In this document: piece by piece, positions 1 through 10,718 of the stretch | Layout: every line of letters begins with the position of its first letter | How positions within the stretch are numbered: position 1 is the stretch's first letter | Assembly: GCA_026075535.2 (NCBI GenBank) | Contig: AP026539.1 | Location: 8,184,001-8,248,000, forward strand | Origin: Tricholoma matsutake | Taxonomy: Eukaryota; Basidiomycota; Agaricomycetes; Agaricales; Tricholomataceae | Reading direction: 5' to 3' | Length of the DNA stretch: 64,000 bases | Made by a program: the position numbers and the translations under genes | Notes under the pieces: model-generated | Databases searched by the model: none | The model's input: only the letters and a program-made list of their open reading frames with translations | Told to the model about the DNA's origin: nothing

Positions 1-997
1 TTGAGATAGGCCTTTCACACCAAAAACATAGGTGGAATACCTAAGAGAACACAACTGGGGTCCCCTAGGCATATATTTAGGGTTTATATACTATGTTACA
101 TATATTGTACATTGTTGTTACTGACGCACTCGTACATGCATGTACATTTTGATGCATGCGAAATAAAATTCTCATGCTATCAAAATGTAGCATCATTTGG
201 TGTCATGTAGTGTAATTCGACATAATAAAATAAAAATGAAAGTTTATTAGGTAATGGGGTGGTTTCCTAACGCTTGGATATCAATGATGATAAGTAGCAC
301 TCACCATTCATCACACATCTCTTCAACTCCTTCAACATGATGTATATGACAGTTATCAAGGATGAGAACACTACTTGGGGGTAGAGGGCCAGCACTGCAT
401 GTGGCAAATACTCGTCCATTTATTTAAGTTAAAACTAATAAATATAGCAGCAGAATAATAATAATTGATTATAATAATTTATTTTCTCATATTACAAGTG
501 TAAAAGTTTTATAAGTATATACTTAATGTGGCTGTGCATTACAACCAGCTTCAGTCACGTGATTTTATATAATCACATGACTTCATTTTATTATGCCATT
601 CATTACTCAGACAGAAAGCCAATTACATTTGAATAAGTATTAAGCATATAGTCAGAAGAAAAGTCATGTGACTTGTTATAGAAATGCTAGCATTGAAAGA
701 TTAACATGGAGTTTAACTTATAATTGTAAAATGAAAAATCATGTGCACAGCCACAAAAAGATTTTGGAAATTACTCAAGAACAAAAGCACTTAGAAACAT
801 TCTGAAACAATATTTGGAATTCTCCCATATAAACCTATTGCCTGGTAAACCTTTTCCCAAAAAGGAAAGTCATCTCTCACATATATCCCATTTCTAAGTC
901 AATTGATTAGCTTTCAACAAAATGCAGGTGATGTATTTAGTAATTACTAAATATAGCAATACAATCAGGTCACATGACTAAACAAACAATATTGAAC
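1..997. other. AT-rich intergenic DNA, no gene seen
   Basis: No credible coding frame is visible. The stretch is AT-rich and carries scattered copies of a TCACATGACT-like word. Around 555-583 there is an imperfect palindrome of the form GTCACGTGATT...AATCACATGAC. The texture resembles old non-coding repeat DNA. Confidence 0.4.
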
Positions 998-1390
998 TCA
1001 GCTTGAAAAATGGGTCAGATTGATATATGATATCATTAGTTCATATGCACTCATTTCTGTGATGCTGTCTAATCTTCGCTCAACAAATAAAGACCTCCCC
1101 TGTTTCATATGTATACGTAGTAAGGCATATTTAGTCAAGGCTGATTTTTTGAGAAGCATGTACACAACAGATGATTGTAACGACTCACGAGCTTTGTCGC
1201 GCAAGTGAGGGTTTTCAGTGAACGGCAGAATGAAAAAGTCCCTGGAGCTGCATAATGTTGACAGTACTGCCATACTGGCTAGTGCTTCATGGTCAATAGG
1301 TAGGTCGAGCAGTGGCGGCCACATGAAGGGTAAATGCGGCATTTTGGCGATATTAGGAGGATCGAGTGGTGGTAATTTTTTGTAGAGCAA
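998..1390 (-). CDS. Unrecognised 130-residue open frame
   Basis: This is the longest open frame in the first 1.5 kb (130 codons). I do not recognise it. The predicted protein is leucine-rich with a basic C-terminal half and shows no signal peptide, repeat or catalytic motif. It lies just beyond the poly-T tract that ends the neighbouring LINE remnant. It could be a fragment of a mobile element or a chance frame, and no splice partners were found. Confidence 0.2.
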   Translation of the reverse strand: MLYKKLPPLDPPNIAKMPHLPFMWPPLLDLPIDHEALASMAVLSTLCSSRDFFILPFTENPHLRDKARESLQSSVVYMLLKKSALTKYALLRIHMKQGRSLFVERRLDSITEMSAYELMISYINLTHFSS

Positions 1391-1415
1391 TGACTGTAAA
1401 CCTTAGTTAGTGCAC

Positions 1416-2342
1416 TTTTTTTTTTTTTTTTTCCCATTTATTCTCCATTGGGGTGAGCCATACATGAGAGAGTAGATACATATGTGTACAAATGCAAGCA
1501 TTTATCCTTCCCTGTGTTTCCTGTTCTTTGTCATCAGCTAGGAGAGACCTGTGGTCCTCAAAGCACTCAAGGTGCTGGAATAAGTGGTGCTTGGACCATG
1601 AATATTGTAGTGCGTGTGGGCGGCTGGTTGATTCTCCTTCTCATCCTCCTCTCCTTTCTTCCTGCAATCTCGGTATGTCACCAAAGGTACTGTGGAATCA
1701 GCCCGTCATGGCAATGAAGTGGAATAGTGCTCATAGGGTTTTTGGCGTCATTAGCAATTTTGTGATGTTGATATCCCTTCCTCGAGTTTTGTTGCATAAG
1801 ATTTGTCTAGTGACATGGTGTGCAGGGCAATGTAGCATGAGATGTTCAATGGTTTTGTCATGCTGTAGGCATGCAGGGCATATTGGTGAATCAGCTTTTC
1901 CTATGTGATGTAAATGCTTAGCGAGTGGTGTGCATCCTGTTCTCAACTGCATTAAGATGCTGGTGGCCTTCCTTGGCAGGGCTGCAATCAGGGTGAGGTA
2001 TTTGTTTGACATGCATATGGTGGTTGGGTCCATTTTCTTCATCTGCTCATGTCATGGTGATTTCCGCCATATCTTTTGTGCTGCTTGCCATTTGAGCTTC
2101 TCCCCATATGCCCACTTCATTGTGGATTTGCTCTGGGGCATCGTTTTCTTCAGAAGTTGCGGGAGTCCATCTTGGTTGCTGCTTCCATCTGTTATCGCTT
2201 TCTTTGCTTCTTTATCTGCCTGTTTGTTTCCTTCTATTCCTTTGTGTCCTGGTGTCCATCTAATTGTGATCCGTATTCTGGGATGTTTTTTCCTGAAAGG
2301 CAAACATTCTAATAGAGATTTCACCACCTTGAAATATTAAAT
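1416..2342 (-). mobile_element. 5'-truncated non-LTR retrotransposon (LINE) remnant: RNase H and C-terminal zinc motif
   Basis: On the minus strand, 2327-2052 encodes an RNase H C-terminal segment with the typical RWTPGHKGIEGNKQADKEAK signature. The same frame continues from 2042 to 1731 with a CPAC...H...HC cluster, like the C-terminal zinc-binding region of fungal LINE polymerases. The two parts are separated only by an in-frame TGA at 2054-2052, so this is a dead copy. A run of 17 T at 1416-1432 on the plus strand is the poly(A) tail of the minus-strand element, and 1433-1730 would be its 3'UTR. The element is cut off upstream near 2342, where an inverted repeat begins. No target-site duplication was found. 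Confidence 0.75.
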
Positions 2343-2434
2343 CTCATAGGCGGGCACTAGTGGGCACTGCCTTTCATGAATTTGAAATTTAATATTTCTA
2401 GGTAGTGAAATCTCTATTAGAATGTTTGCCTTTC
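2295..2434. repeat. 48 bp inverted repeat at the truncated end of the LINE remnant
   Basis: The arms are 2295-2342 and 2387-2434, with a 44 nt spacer. By eye 46 of 48 positions pair. The left arm is RNase H coding sequence of the LINE; the right arm is an inverted copy of it. Confidence 0.85.
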
Positions 2435-3330
2435 GTGATCTTGAAAACCTGATGTGAAATTATTACTTTCACTATACCAATCACAAGGTTGAAAGCTAGC
2501 CTTTCTGAAACTATTTCTGCAGATTGAAAGCCAGCCTTTCTGCTCCCAGAATGTTAAACTGAACAGCTGCTGAAAGGCTTGTTGAAAGTCTTTGTGAAAG
2601 CATGACTTTCACACAGACTTTGACCAACCAGAAAGAAATTCTTTTACGGATCAGAAAGCATGACCAGAAAATAAAACTTTCTGATCTAATTTCTGAAAGC
2701 CTTTCAGGCAATTGATAAGTCAAACATTGCCTTACAGAAATACTTCCAGTATCTACACTGAGATGTCATGAGAAATTTAACCAGAAATATTGATTTTCAA
2801 AGTATATTTCTAATGGGTACTTAATTTTTTGAATTTCTGTTTGTGGAAATTTAGTCACAAATATAATATTTTGCAAAGAATTTCTAACTATATTTCAGAA
2901 AGGAGGAATTATGAGGCTGGCCTTGTGTAGCTGCCTGAGCCGAGCCGCAAGTGGGCCGAGCCAAGCCATGGCAATACTAAGCAGGACCACATCTGGTTCA
3001 GGATTCCTGTCCCCAACCCCTTGCGAACAAGTCATATGTAAACATAAGGACTCATAACCTTCTCAGCTAACAGAACTCACTGCTGCAGATGACGAAGCTG
3101 GATCATGCCAACAACTCAAAATTGACCTCTCTTTGAGTCGCTAAGCCTCTTCTTATGCTTAATCCCATTGTGGAAAACATTTTACAGGCGACATGACTGT
3201 GTTCAAGCCACAATTATTGCAGGTCAACAACATACTGGGCTAAGTTCTGCCAACAACTATATTGCCAGGTGCAAGTCTCCTACTGAGGTGTAAAGGCCAG
3301 GGCAAAATCCATTATAGGACTTGGGCCTAA
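2435..3330. other. Non-coding DNA rich in short GAAAG/CTTTC inversions
   Basis: No gene is seen. From 2435 to about 2720 the sequence is packed with the words GAAAGC, CTTTC and GCCTTTC in both orientations. One clear pair is GATCAGAAAG near 2648 with CTTTCTGATC near 2688. Beyond 2900 no pattern is evident. Confidence 0.5.
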
Positions 3331-4284
3331 GGCCTAAGGGGTCATATAAAATGACACTAAAGACCTTTGGGCCTGTTCAGGTCCCCGGTATAGCTCCGCC
3401 GTGCCATACGCCTTCGCTTTGTAAGCTACAAAAATGATTGATTTCTCGGGACCTTCCGAAACATGTAGTGTGTCACGCCAAGTAACACTTCTGATCGCAT
3501 AGTAAACTGACATGGTGGGAGGGGGGGAGGGGGTAATGTGAGCCATTGAGCATGTTGGGTATTTTGTAAAAATTATAATTATACTTCTTATCTATGAAAT
3601 TCATTTTCTTGTACTAACAAGTGCATCCACAACACAGAAATACTTTTGCAAACTTTTGACAACAATCAAGCTGGTCAAGAGATAATTGTTCAAAAATTAT
3701 ACATACATATATATATATACATTTTTGTCACTTTGCATGTCATGAAGAACAGGGATGAAGAAGTTACTGCAGTCATGTCTTGGGCGACATCACCACAGGG
3801 TTCTCAGCCTCATATTATGATGAAGAATTTAATGTTGAGAAACATTATAAATACTATACAAAGGTTACAAATGAATAAAATGATGATTCTAATTCAAAAT
3901 TTAACCAATGTCAACGATGGCGAACCTCAGAGCGCGATTGTCACAACTGCTTGGCCTGCCGAGGTTCCATCAGCGGGATTTGAATTATGTCATCAGGGGT
4001 TTGGCTGCCAGCTGACCAAGGCATACGCCCTGAATTTTGGCAGGGGAGCCGAGCAAATACTGGGGACCTGAACCCTTTGTCATAATTAAACATAAGTGTA
4101 GATACTATACGCAGTGTCGGGTAAGTGCATGACCTTGCAATACGTTTACACGGTGTGGGTAGGTCATTGAACTGCATGGCATGATCCAGGATACCGTGAA
4201 CTGAGCGGGAGATGTCTTTCCTCGTTGCTGAATTCTAGACAGCTGCTGTCAATATAACGACCGTGACGATTCAGAAACTATCCC
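3331..4284. other. Intergenic DNA, no supported gene
   Basis: Several short overlapping open frames occur on both strands, but none has a recognisable motif or splice partners. A short (AT)n tract lies near 3703-3720. The region is downstream of the minus-strand gene that follows. Confidence 0.4.
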
Positions 4285-6159
4285 TCATTCTATCCTGCCA
4301 CCATCAAAATGGCCATGCACACCCGCCCATGGAGCAGAAGGGTTTGCCTTTGCATGAATGCTCATCGCAATTGGCATACCTCGCGCTGTTCCAGCGGCGT
4401 TCAGTCGTTGAATAGGCATCGGAGAAGCACCAAGCCCCGTCGAATTGACATTGACAGTCTTCACCAGTCTTCCGGGTTCAAAGGCCGGCGCTCTGCTGGA
4501 TAGCGTTGATGTTGGTACCGAAGCCGCGGTGGTGACAACAGATTGAGAGGTAGGTGGGGATGATTGCTTTGTCTCTATCTGTGATTGTGGTGAGTTAGAG
4601 GCAGAGGACTTGCGACGCTGAGGAGTTGTCATGACGGGTGGAGTCTGATGGTGAAGCGAGGCTGAGCGTTGGTTGTGTGTCTGATGGGTGGTTTGAGGTA
4701 GGAGCGGAAAAACAGGATGGGTCCATAACTCAGGCTGATGTACAGAAGGCGCTTCACTGGGAGGCGGTCTCTGTATGGGTGTGGGGGAGGGCTTGCCAAT
4801 GGCACCTGCAGGGATAGTTTGGTGGCGTATACGCTGAGTTGGAAGGTAAGGTAAGGTGTGTGAGTGATCCAATTTTGGATCTGGGACAGCAGGGATGAGG
4901 TCATCCGCCGTAAACTTTTGTTGGTCTGCAGCAGGGGTCGCATAAGAATCCACCTCAGCCCTTTCTATCTCGCATTCTATCTCCTTCCGCTGCTCCTCGA
5001 GATCAGTTATAATCCCGGTCTCCAACTTCTCTTTCTTCCCGTTTAGTTTCTCGAGCTTGTTGCTTAGTGCAGCCAATTCATTCTTCATCGACTCAAGCTT
5101 TTTCTTTTCCTTCTCTACCTCAAGATCGCGTTCACTTCGTGCACGGTCGGCCTCGCTCTTGACTTTATTATAGGCTTCCTCTTTCTCGGCGCGCTTCTTA
5201 TTCATACCAGGTAGAATACCTCCAACTTCCGTTATCAGTTCTTCCGTCTCCCTGGTGGCGGTCTGTGCACGCTTGACGGCTTCTTGGAACGATAAGATCT
5301 TTTGTTTCGCTCGATGTTCTGCAGCGGCATGTTTTTCAGAAGCGCGTTTGAGAACGTCAATTTCAGATCGCAGAGCAGCATCAGCTTTCTGAGAATCGCG
5401 TCTAGCAGATTTGAGGGATGCCGCGAGTGATTCCCGTTCAGCGTTGATCTGCGAGAGTGTGTTTTGCAGCTGTGAGAGGCGATCTTCGATGGTGAGAGGC
5501 ATATTGGTCGAAGATGGTGAGCTCGGATGTGTGCCAGTTGGAGTAGTGGAGGGCGTGAAGAGATGAAGATCGGAAGAGTTAGAATTGTCGAGACTCTGCG
5601 ATTCAGGGTCTGTATGCGCGTCTGATGGTTCCATACGTTCCATATCTGCATCTTTAGAAAGGTGAAGGGTAAGAGATTCGTGAAATCATGCGATTACGAG
5701 GTCTAGGGCACCTTGTGTGATGACCTGCCGCCGGATTTTGTTTTGTTCATCCTGCACGAGCGCCATGTCAATGTCATATTGCCTGCCGGGCATGAGTCCA
5801 TATATTATGATGACGGCTTCATCAACTGTGTCATCGATTCGGATGAATACCCGTTGCCAATTTGACCCATTGACATTGACAGAAAGTCCTCCAGCAAGCG
5901 CGTCTGAGATGACCGACTTCTTCTTGCGTTGCAGGGTATCTTGATTGTCACTTTCTTCTGAACTTTCCTCATAACGATCGTCATCGGTGGTAATGAGACC
6001 AAGGGAAGTCAGCGCCGGTTCGAGATCGCGATCATCCAAGAGACTAGGTGACAATATGAAAGTAGCAGAGACAGAAGTAACTTCGCGGACAATGAGGTAG
6101 AGAGGAGGAGTCCATGGCCGTATAGAATGCCATCCTGCCTGAGAAATGGTGCTCGACAT
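4285..6159 (-). CDS. FN3-like / coiled-coil protein (two-exon model)
   Basis: Model: exon 1 is 6159-5712 and exon 2 is 5645-4285, or exon 2 begins at 5651 if the AAG acceptor is used. Exon 1 (about 149 residues) contains a beta-rich stretch ending in YGLMPGRQYDIDMAL, which resembles a fibronectin type III strand pattern, after an acidic Ser/Glu linker. Exon 2 starts with a Ser/Thr-rich segment and continues with about 170 residues of charged heptad-like coiled coil rich in Lys, Glu and Ala. It ends in a Pro/Gln/Ser-rich low-complexity tail. The donor GTGCCC is weak; it was chosen because it is the only one restoring the frame. The two exons could instead be two adjacent genes. I know no function; a scaffold role would be a guess. 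Confidence 0.6.
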
Positions 6160-6661
6160 CGAGATCGACGTCTATCAAAAGGTCGCTCTTTTATTATGTA
6201 ATATCCACCATCTACTAGATCCTACTTGACGTCACCCTCTTTGTCTCATGTGCTTGGATCCATATGCCTTACGGGTCTTCAATGTTCCACTTTATGAATG
6301 CCACCATGAATTGTATCAAACCTGTGATCGTGTACTGTTTTTACAATGTGTTCTGTTCAAGGGGGTTCTTGGGGGGTTCCAAAAAAAAAATCAGGTAGTC
6401 ATGTGAACAAACTTCCAAATAAGGAAATATCTACGCCTGGTCAACCGGTCACCCGTGAGGTCTGTCAGTACCCTAAGTTACTACCACATTCCGCTACAGT
6501 AATCTGTTTATGTCATAGGTAGACAAAAGTCACACTAAGAAGGCGAAGTTGGATATAAAAACCAGCTTGGCCTGTGTCTACTGGTTGGTTTTTATTATTT
6601 GCATGGTATTCTTGTGCGTGGAGATGGTGGCAAAGGGGTGAATGGCGTCGAAGACCTAGGG
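6160..6661. other. Intergenic region between two minus-strand genes
   Basis: This holds the promoter of the coiled-coil gene on the right-hand side of its start and the 3' flank of the dehydrogenase gene. An A-run lies near 6382-6390. Nothing else is recognised. Confidence 0.4.
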
Positions 6662-8282
6662 CTACTTCACGAGTAGGTACTCAGAACTCAGAATCTTGAC
6701 TGGGTCAATCTTAACGCGTTCGACAACAGCTCTATCAGCCTTCGCCACTGCACGCTGAGCCTTGTTCATGCCCCATCCCAGGCTAATGCCCGCCAAATCC
6801 GATCTCCGTCCAGACCGGCCTAACCCATTCTGATGTTCCCTGACGGTCTTATACAACCCCTGCAACGAAGTCCAAGCACCCTTGTATCCTAGCCCTCCTT
6901 TCTCCGGCGGCAACCTCGCCCGCGAATCATCAAAGATCAGATGCACCATCGTTAGCGCAAACAGCGAAGGCTGCAAGTTGACGACGTCACCATTCAGAGG
7001 CGGGAGCTTCTCTGTGATGCTCTTGTAGCCCAACGAGATAAGCCAGAAGCGTCCTCTATAGTATATCTCGATCATGTACGCAATGAGCAGCATTAGTGTA
7101 GGCGGCAGATTAGGAAAATGACACTCCCCGTCAGTGAGTGTCTCCATGGTGATATACATATCACCGTACGTAGGGACAGGGCCTGGGTCCGTTATAACGA
7201 ACGCCTGACCGCCAATATCTGGGTTCATCCCGCCGGCCAGCAGCTCTGCGAGCCGCTGCTCGTAACACAGATGGGCGAGGGCACAGTTCTCCACGTAGCA
7301 GAACGACTGCACGATGTTCGACGACCACGTCGGATTCGTCCCGCGCTCTAGGTACGCCCCACACAGCATGTCTCCACGGGGCCCAAAGACCCCATTCCCT
7401 GGACGAATACAACCAGTCCTTAGGACTCCCTTGCCTGACCGTGTGTTATCTGCCGCACGGACAATCCTGTCCGCCTGCATCTTCGTCACCGCATAGTTCG
7501 AGAAAAAGTCTTCGTGACGCTTCGGGATCGCATTTTCGTCGTCCTTGATAACCTGTACGACGTGCTGCGGCTCTGATTCCCAAGGCCACAGGAGGAAACG
7601 AGAGTTGCGAACAGCAACAGATCCAGAAGAGGTGTAGATGAGGATACTTGCACCCACGGATCGTGCTGCATTGACGACGTTCTTTGTGCCCTCCACATTG
7701 ACCTTTACAGAAGGGCCTAGAAGGGAAGCATGTCGTTCATAGAAACGGATGTTGGCGGCAGTGTGAAAGACGGTGATCTCTTGTGCTCCGTTGCGGTTTG
7801 GATCAGGCCATTCAGCTGAGAAACCGGCGTCGACAGCCGCAGCATCGGTCACGTCAGTCTGTATAAATTGCACCATGTTGAAATCCTCATGCACTGGAGA
7901 GCGGATATCAAGAATACGTATTCGTTTAGGGTCTTCGCCGCGTGCTAAAAGTGAAGACACAATCCATCCCCCAAGAAAGCCTCCCTAGTAGTTCATAAAA
8001 TGAGATTCACTCACATGACTAGAAACATAATTCGGAACGCACCCCTCCAACAACAATATATCTACGACCTGTCTTTGGAGGCAGTTGATTCTGGCTGGTG
8101 ATCGGTGGCGACCCGTCCAGCTGATTGGCAAGCGAACGTGCGGTTTCAGGCGTGCATCGTTCGGACGAAAATATGATTGCGTCTTCTGGAACACGGGTCA
8201 GACGTTTATCGTTTATGTGAAGGTATAGACCCAGTAAGATAATAAAAAGAGCGACACTGCCTGCAAAGGCGAACAAGCTCAT
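6662..8282 (-). CDS. 3-beta-hydroxysteroid dehydrogenase / NAD(P)-epimerase family protein, N-terminally membrane-anchored
   Basis: Two exons, 8282-8043 and 7984-6662, flank a 58 nt GT-AG intron and give 520 residues. A hydrophobic segment at residues 5-22 would anchor the protein in a membrane. The splice rebuilds the nucleotide-binding motif, reading VVGGGGFLGGW across the junction. An extended-SDR active site follows: a serine stretch YTSSGSV and the YAVTK motif (Tyr-x3-Lys). The C-terminal part includes hydrophobic segments around LMLLIAYMIEIYY, as in membrane-bound 3-beta-HSD and Erg26-like sterol C4-decarboxylases. Members oxidise a 3-beta-hydroxyl on sterols or related lipids with NAD(P)+. 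The real substrate cannot be told; it may be an ERG26 paralogue, a general 3-beta-HSD or an epimerase. Family assignment is firm. Confidence 0.88.
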
Positions 8283-8830
8283 CAGGAGTTACACACACAC
8301 AGCATTAAGGTTTTCAAGTCGGACAAGATCGACAAGCCGGTTGCTATGCATAACCGCATTAGGCAGATCGTAACACATATAACAGGACCCCGACTTATCT
8401 CGGTAGACCCCTGATCCCTTTCCGGGGGTTTTGAGAGGACCCCTGAAAGCTCTGCCAAATGACCTGATCCAAAGCGTCGCAATTTTTATCCGCACAAATT
8501 TTGGTGGTTCTTATCCGGAAATCGGCTCTGAGCCACCCCCCCCCCACTCGCGTTTGCAGCCGTTTGCAGCGAGAGGGGGGGGGGGTGGCCGTAGTCGCCC
8601 AGAACGAAACTCATTGCTCCCTGTTTCCACCCCACAAGCAGTTGCTTGTGGCAGCGGTTGGGAGTGCTGTCGTGGTGGTGGTCCTCGGGTCCTCATCATC
8701 CTGACGTCGATCACTTTTTTCTACATGGTACAAAACCCACTACTAAAGTAGAATATACATTGCAATATCTAATCGCTACACTGAAATTGATGATTCAGAA
8801 GAAAAACGAGAGCATTTCGAGACATCCATG
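8283..8830. other. Intergenic region with a fragment of the G-rich hairpin repeat family
   Basis: The promoter side of the dehydrogenase lies at 8283-8500. From 8530 to about 8715 sits a fragment of the dispersed repeat described at 17,870-19,080: a C-run, a GCGTTTGCAG-type core and a G-run forming an imperfect hairpin, then the CCACAAGCAGTTGCT word. Open frames here are by-products of this simple sequence. Confidence 0.6.
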
Positions 8831-10112
8831 CTAATATGAACTAACAGTAGCAGTCAATAACATTGACACATCGACTGACGAAGAGATAGCGCCATTGCCA
8901 TTATTCACAGCTCCATTATTATTCTCAGGAGTGATCGTGGATGCGGGAGCTCCACTTACGAAGGAGAATCCACCTTGTCCACTGGAGGTGGAGATAGACG
9001 TGGCAGATATAACGGAAGGAATAGAGGAGGAGGGAATATCAGTGAAACTTCCAGAGGACGACAAACTCGAAGCTGAGGATCCTACTGGGAGGATGCTATT
9101 GGAGACAGTGGTTGCAGTGGTTGAAGAAACAACAGTGCTAGCAGGCTGTAACATAGTGCTAGAAGCAAAACTTGAAGGGACTTTGGATAGAGGGAGTGCT
9201 GAAACGAATGTGGACAAGGCAGACAAGGCAGGAGCTGTGGACGAGACGGTAGTGCTATTGGGGCCAGGAATGGCTGTAATGGTGACAGTTGTGGTGACAG
9301 TGACAGTTGAAAGTCCAGTCGTTCCAATGTCTGTCTGGATTGAAGCAGGGTCAGGGAAAGTATTGCTGGGAGGAAATGTGCTAGGGTTGGATGAGGAAGC
9401 CGGGAATGCGGAGGCAGAGGAAGAAGCAGAGTTCGACATAGTAGTGGATGAAATGGCAGGAGCAGTGAACAACGTGATATTTACTTGGCGCTTGTTAACG
9501 GTCGTGGTCGTCACCGTGCCTCCATTGTCACGATCTGCATCCCCAGCAACAGTTGTATTTGTCCCCGCCTGATCATTGGCAGTGGCTACATTGGCCACTG
9601 CGCTTCCATCATCACAATCTCCGTCGTTAGCGCCAGGGAGGATGGAGTTTGCCGAGACAGAGGTGGAGGTGCTGCTGGTAACACCAGTGCCGTTTTGAAC
9701 ACCCGCAGCGGCAAACCGGGCTACGGCATCGGCTTGTGAATCACACGAGATGCTCGTACCGGGTTTGTTGACCAAAGGGAGAGCAAAGCATGCTGTTTGT
9801 GACGCACATGGCGTAAGCATCCACTTGCCCGACACGCATTGCGCAAAGGCGGAGGTGACACAAGCCTGATCGCCGGCTGCAATTCACGGAATGAGGACGT
9901 GGCTCTAGCCTTTTAGGAAAAGAGTACAAACCTGTGCAAGAGTCCTTGACTGTCAGACTGGAAAACTTAATGTTGAGCTGCTGAGCGTCCAAGGCATTTT
10001 GAAGCTGAAAGTTTGTCTGGCGCGATGTTATGGATGGCGTTGGGACACTCTTGACTGGAGCAAGGAGTGCAGCCAAGGCGAGAATGAGAATGGTCGTCGA
10101 GACACGAGACAT
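8831..10112 (-). CDS. Secreted Ser/Thr-rich protein with CBM19-like cysteine domain
   Basis: Exons 10112-9932 and 9876-8831 flank a 55 nt intron and give 408 residues. The N-terminus is a clear signal peptide (hydrophobic LILALAALLAPV, then a likely cleavage site). Residues about 55-110 form a compact Cys domain; in order one sees DSCT, DQACV, FAQCV, GKW, TPCA and TACFALP. This matches the carbohydrate-binding module 19-like domain common in basidiomycete secreted proteins. The remaining ~290 residues are Ser/Thr/Ala-rich, likely O-glycosylated, as in cell-wall proteins. No clear GPI-anchor signal is present at the C-terminus (it ends LTATVSSY). Expected location is the cell wall or medium, possibly binding chitin. 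The opposite strand has a 225-codon open frame that is a composition shadow. Confidence 0.85.
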
Positions 10113-10718
10113 GCTATGAAATGAAAATGTTATACGTAGAGCACCTGGCTCTTTGAAAGGAGAAGAAGAAGAAGAAGAAGAGAACTAAGCTGAAAGAAAA
10201 GAACGAGACGACTCAGACTTTCATAAGTATCATTGTTCTATGTATCCTTCATTGTCCTACCTAAATTTAGACCGAACATACAATGGCACATCGAATAAGG
10301 CAATCTTGCATTGATTATGTAAACACTGGCAAGCCGTTGTGTGGGACAAGTTATCCTCAGATATACAAATAACTTGGGTTTGCGGAGGACCTGGTGTTTA
10401 TCCTCTGATGAGCAAATTCCCCGAGATTGCTCATCTCGGAATTATTTGCATTGATGAAACGAGTGAAGCGGACCAAGTCCGCACACAAGGATTTTTGAAG
10501 TTTATTAATTATATCACGTCCACCTTAGTAAAAATAGGCGACAAACTTGTCAATGATACATCTCAATCTAAAAAATCTTTCTTCAGTTTATTCTGAGGGT
10601 TCATTGGGGAATGCCCTGTAATACATGGGATAATGTTGGGACAATGTTGAATGCCCCCAATACTTAGATTTATACAATCAATGACCGTTGAATCTTCTAC
10701 TCTACATCTCACTCAACC
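10113..10718. other. Intergenic region with GAA microsatellite
   Basis: This contains the promoter of the secreted-protein gene and the 3' flank of SHMT. A short (GAA)n tract lies near 10,160-10,180. An 85-codon plus-strand frame at 10,339-10,596 has no recognisable feature and was not accepted as a gene. Confidence 0.4.

Noticed and set aside
3646..4177. Opposed frames of 141 and 78 codons near 4 kb
   Set aside because: No recognisable domain; they overlap each other on opposite strands and include an AT repeat.
7118..7988. Several plus- and minus-strand frames over the dehydrogenase gene
   Set aside because: They overlap a gene with clear SDR motifs and have none of their own.
8895..9572. 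225-codon plus-strand open frame
   Set aside because: It is the antisense of the Ser/Thr-rich secreted protein; its Val/Glu-rich composition is a shadow of that repeat-like coding sequence.
10339..10596. 85-codon plus-strand frame between the secreted-protein gene and SHMT
   Set aside because: No motif, no splice partners, and unremarkable composition; likely chance.
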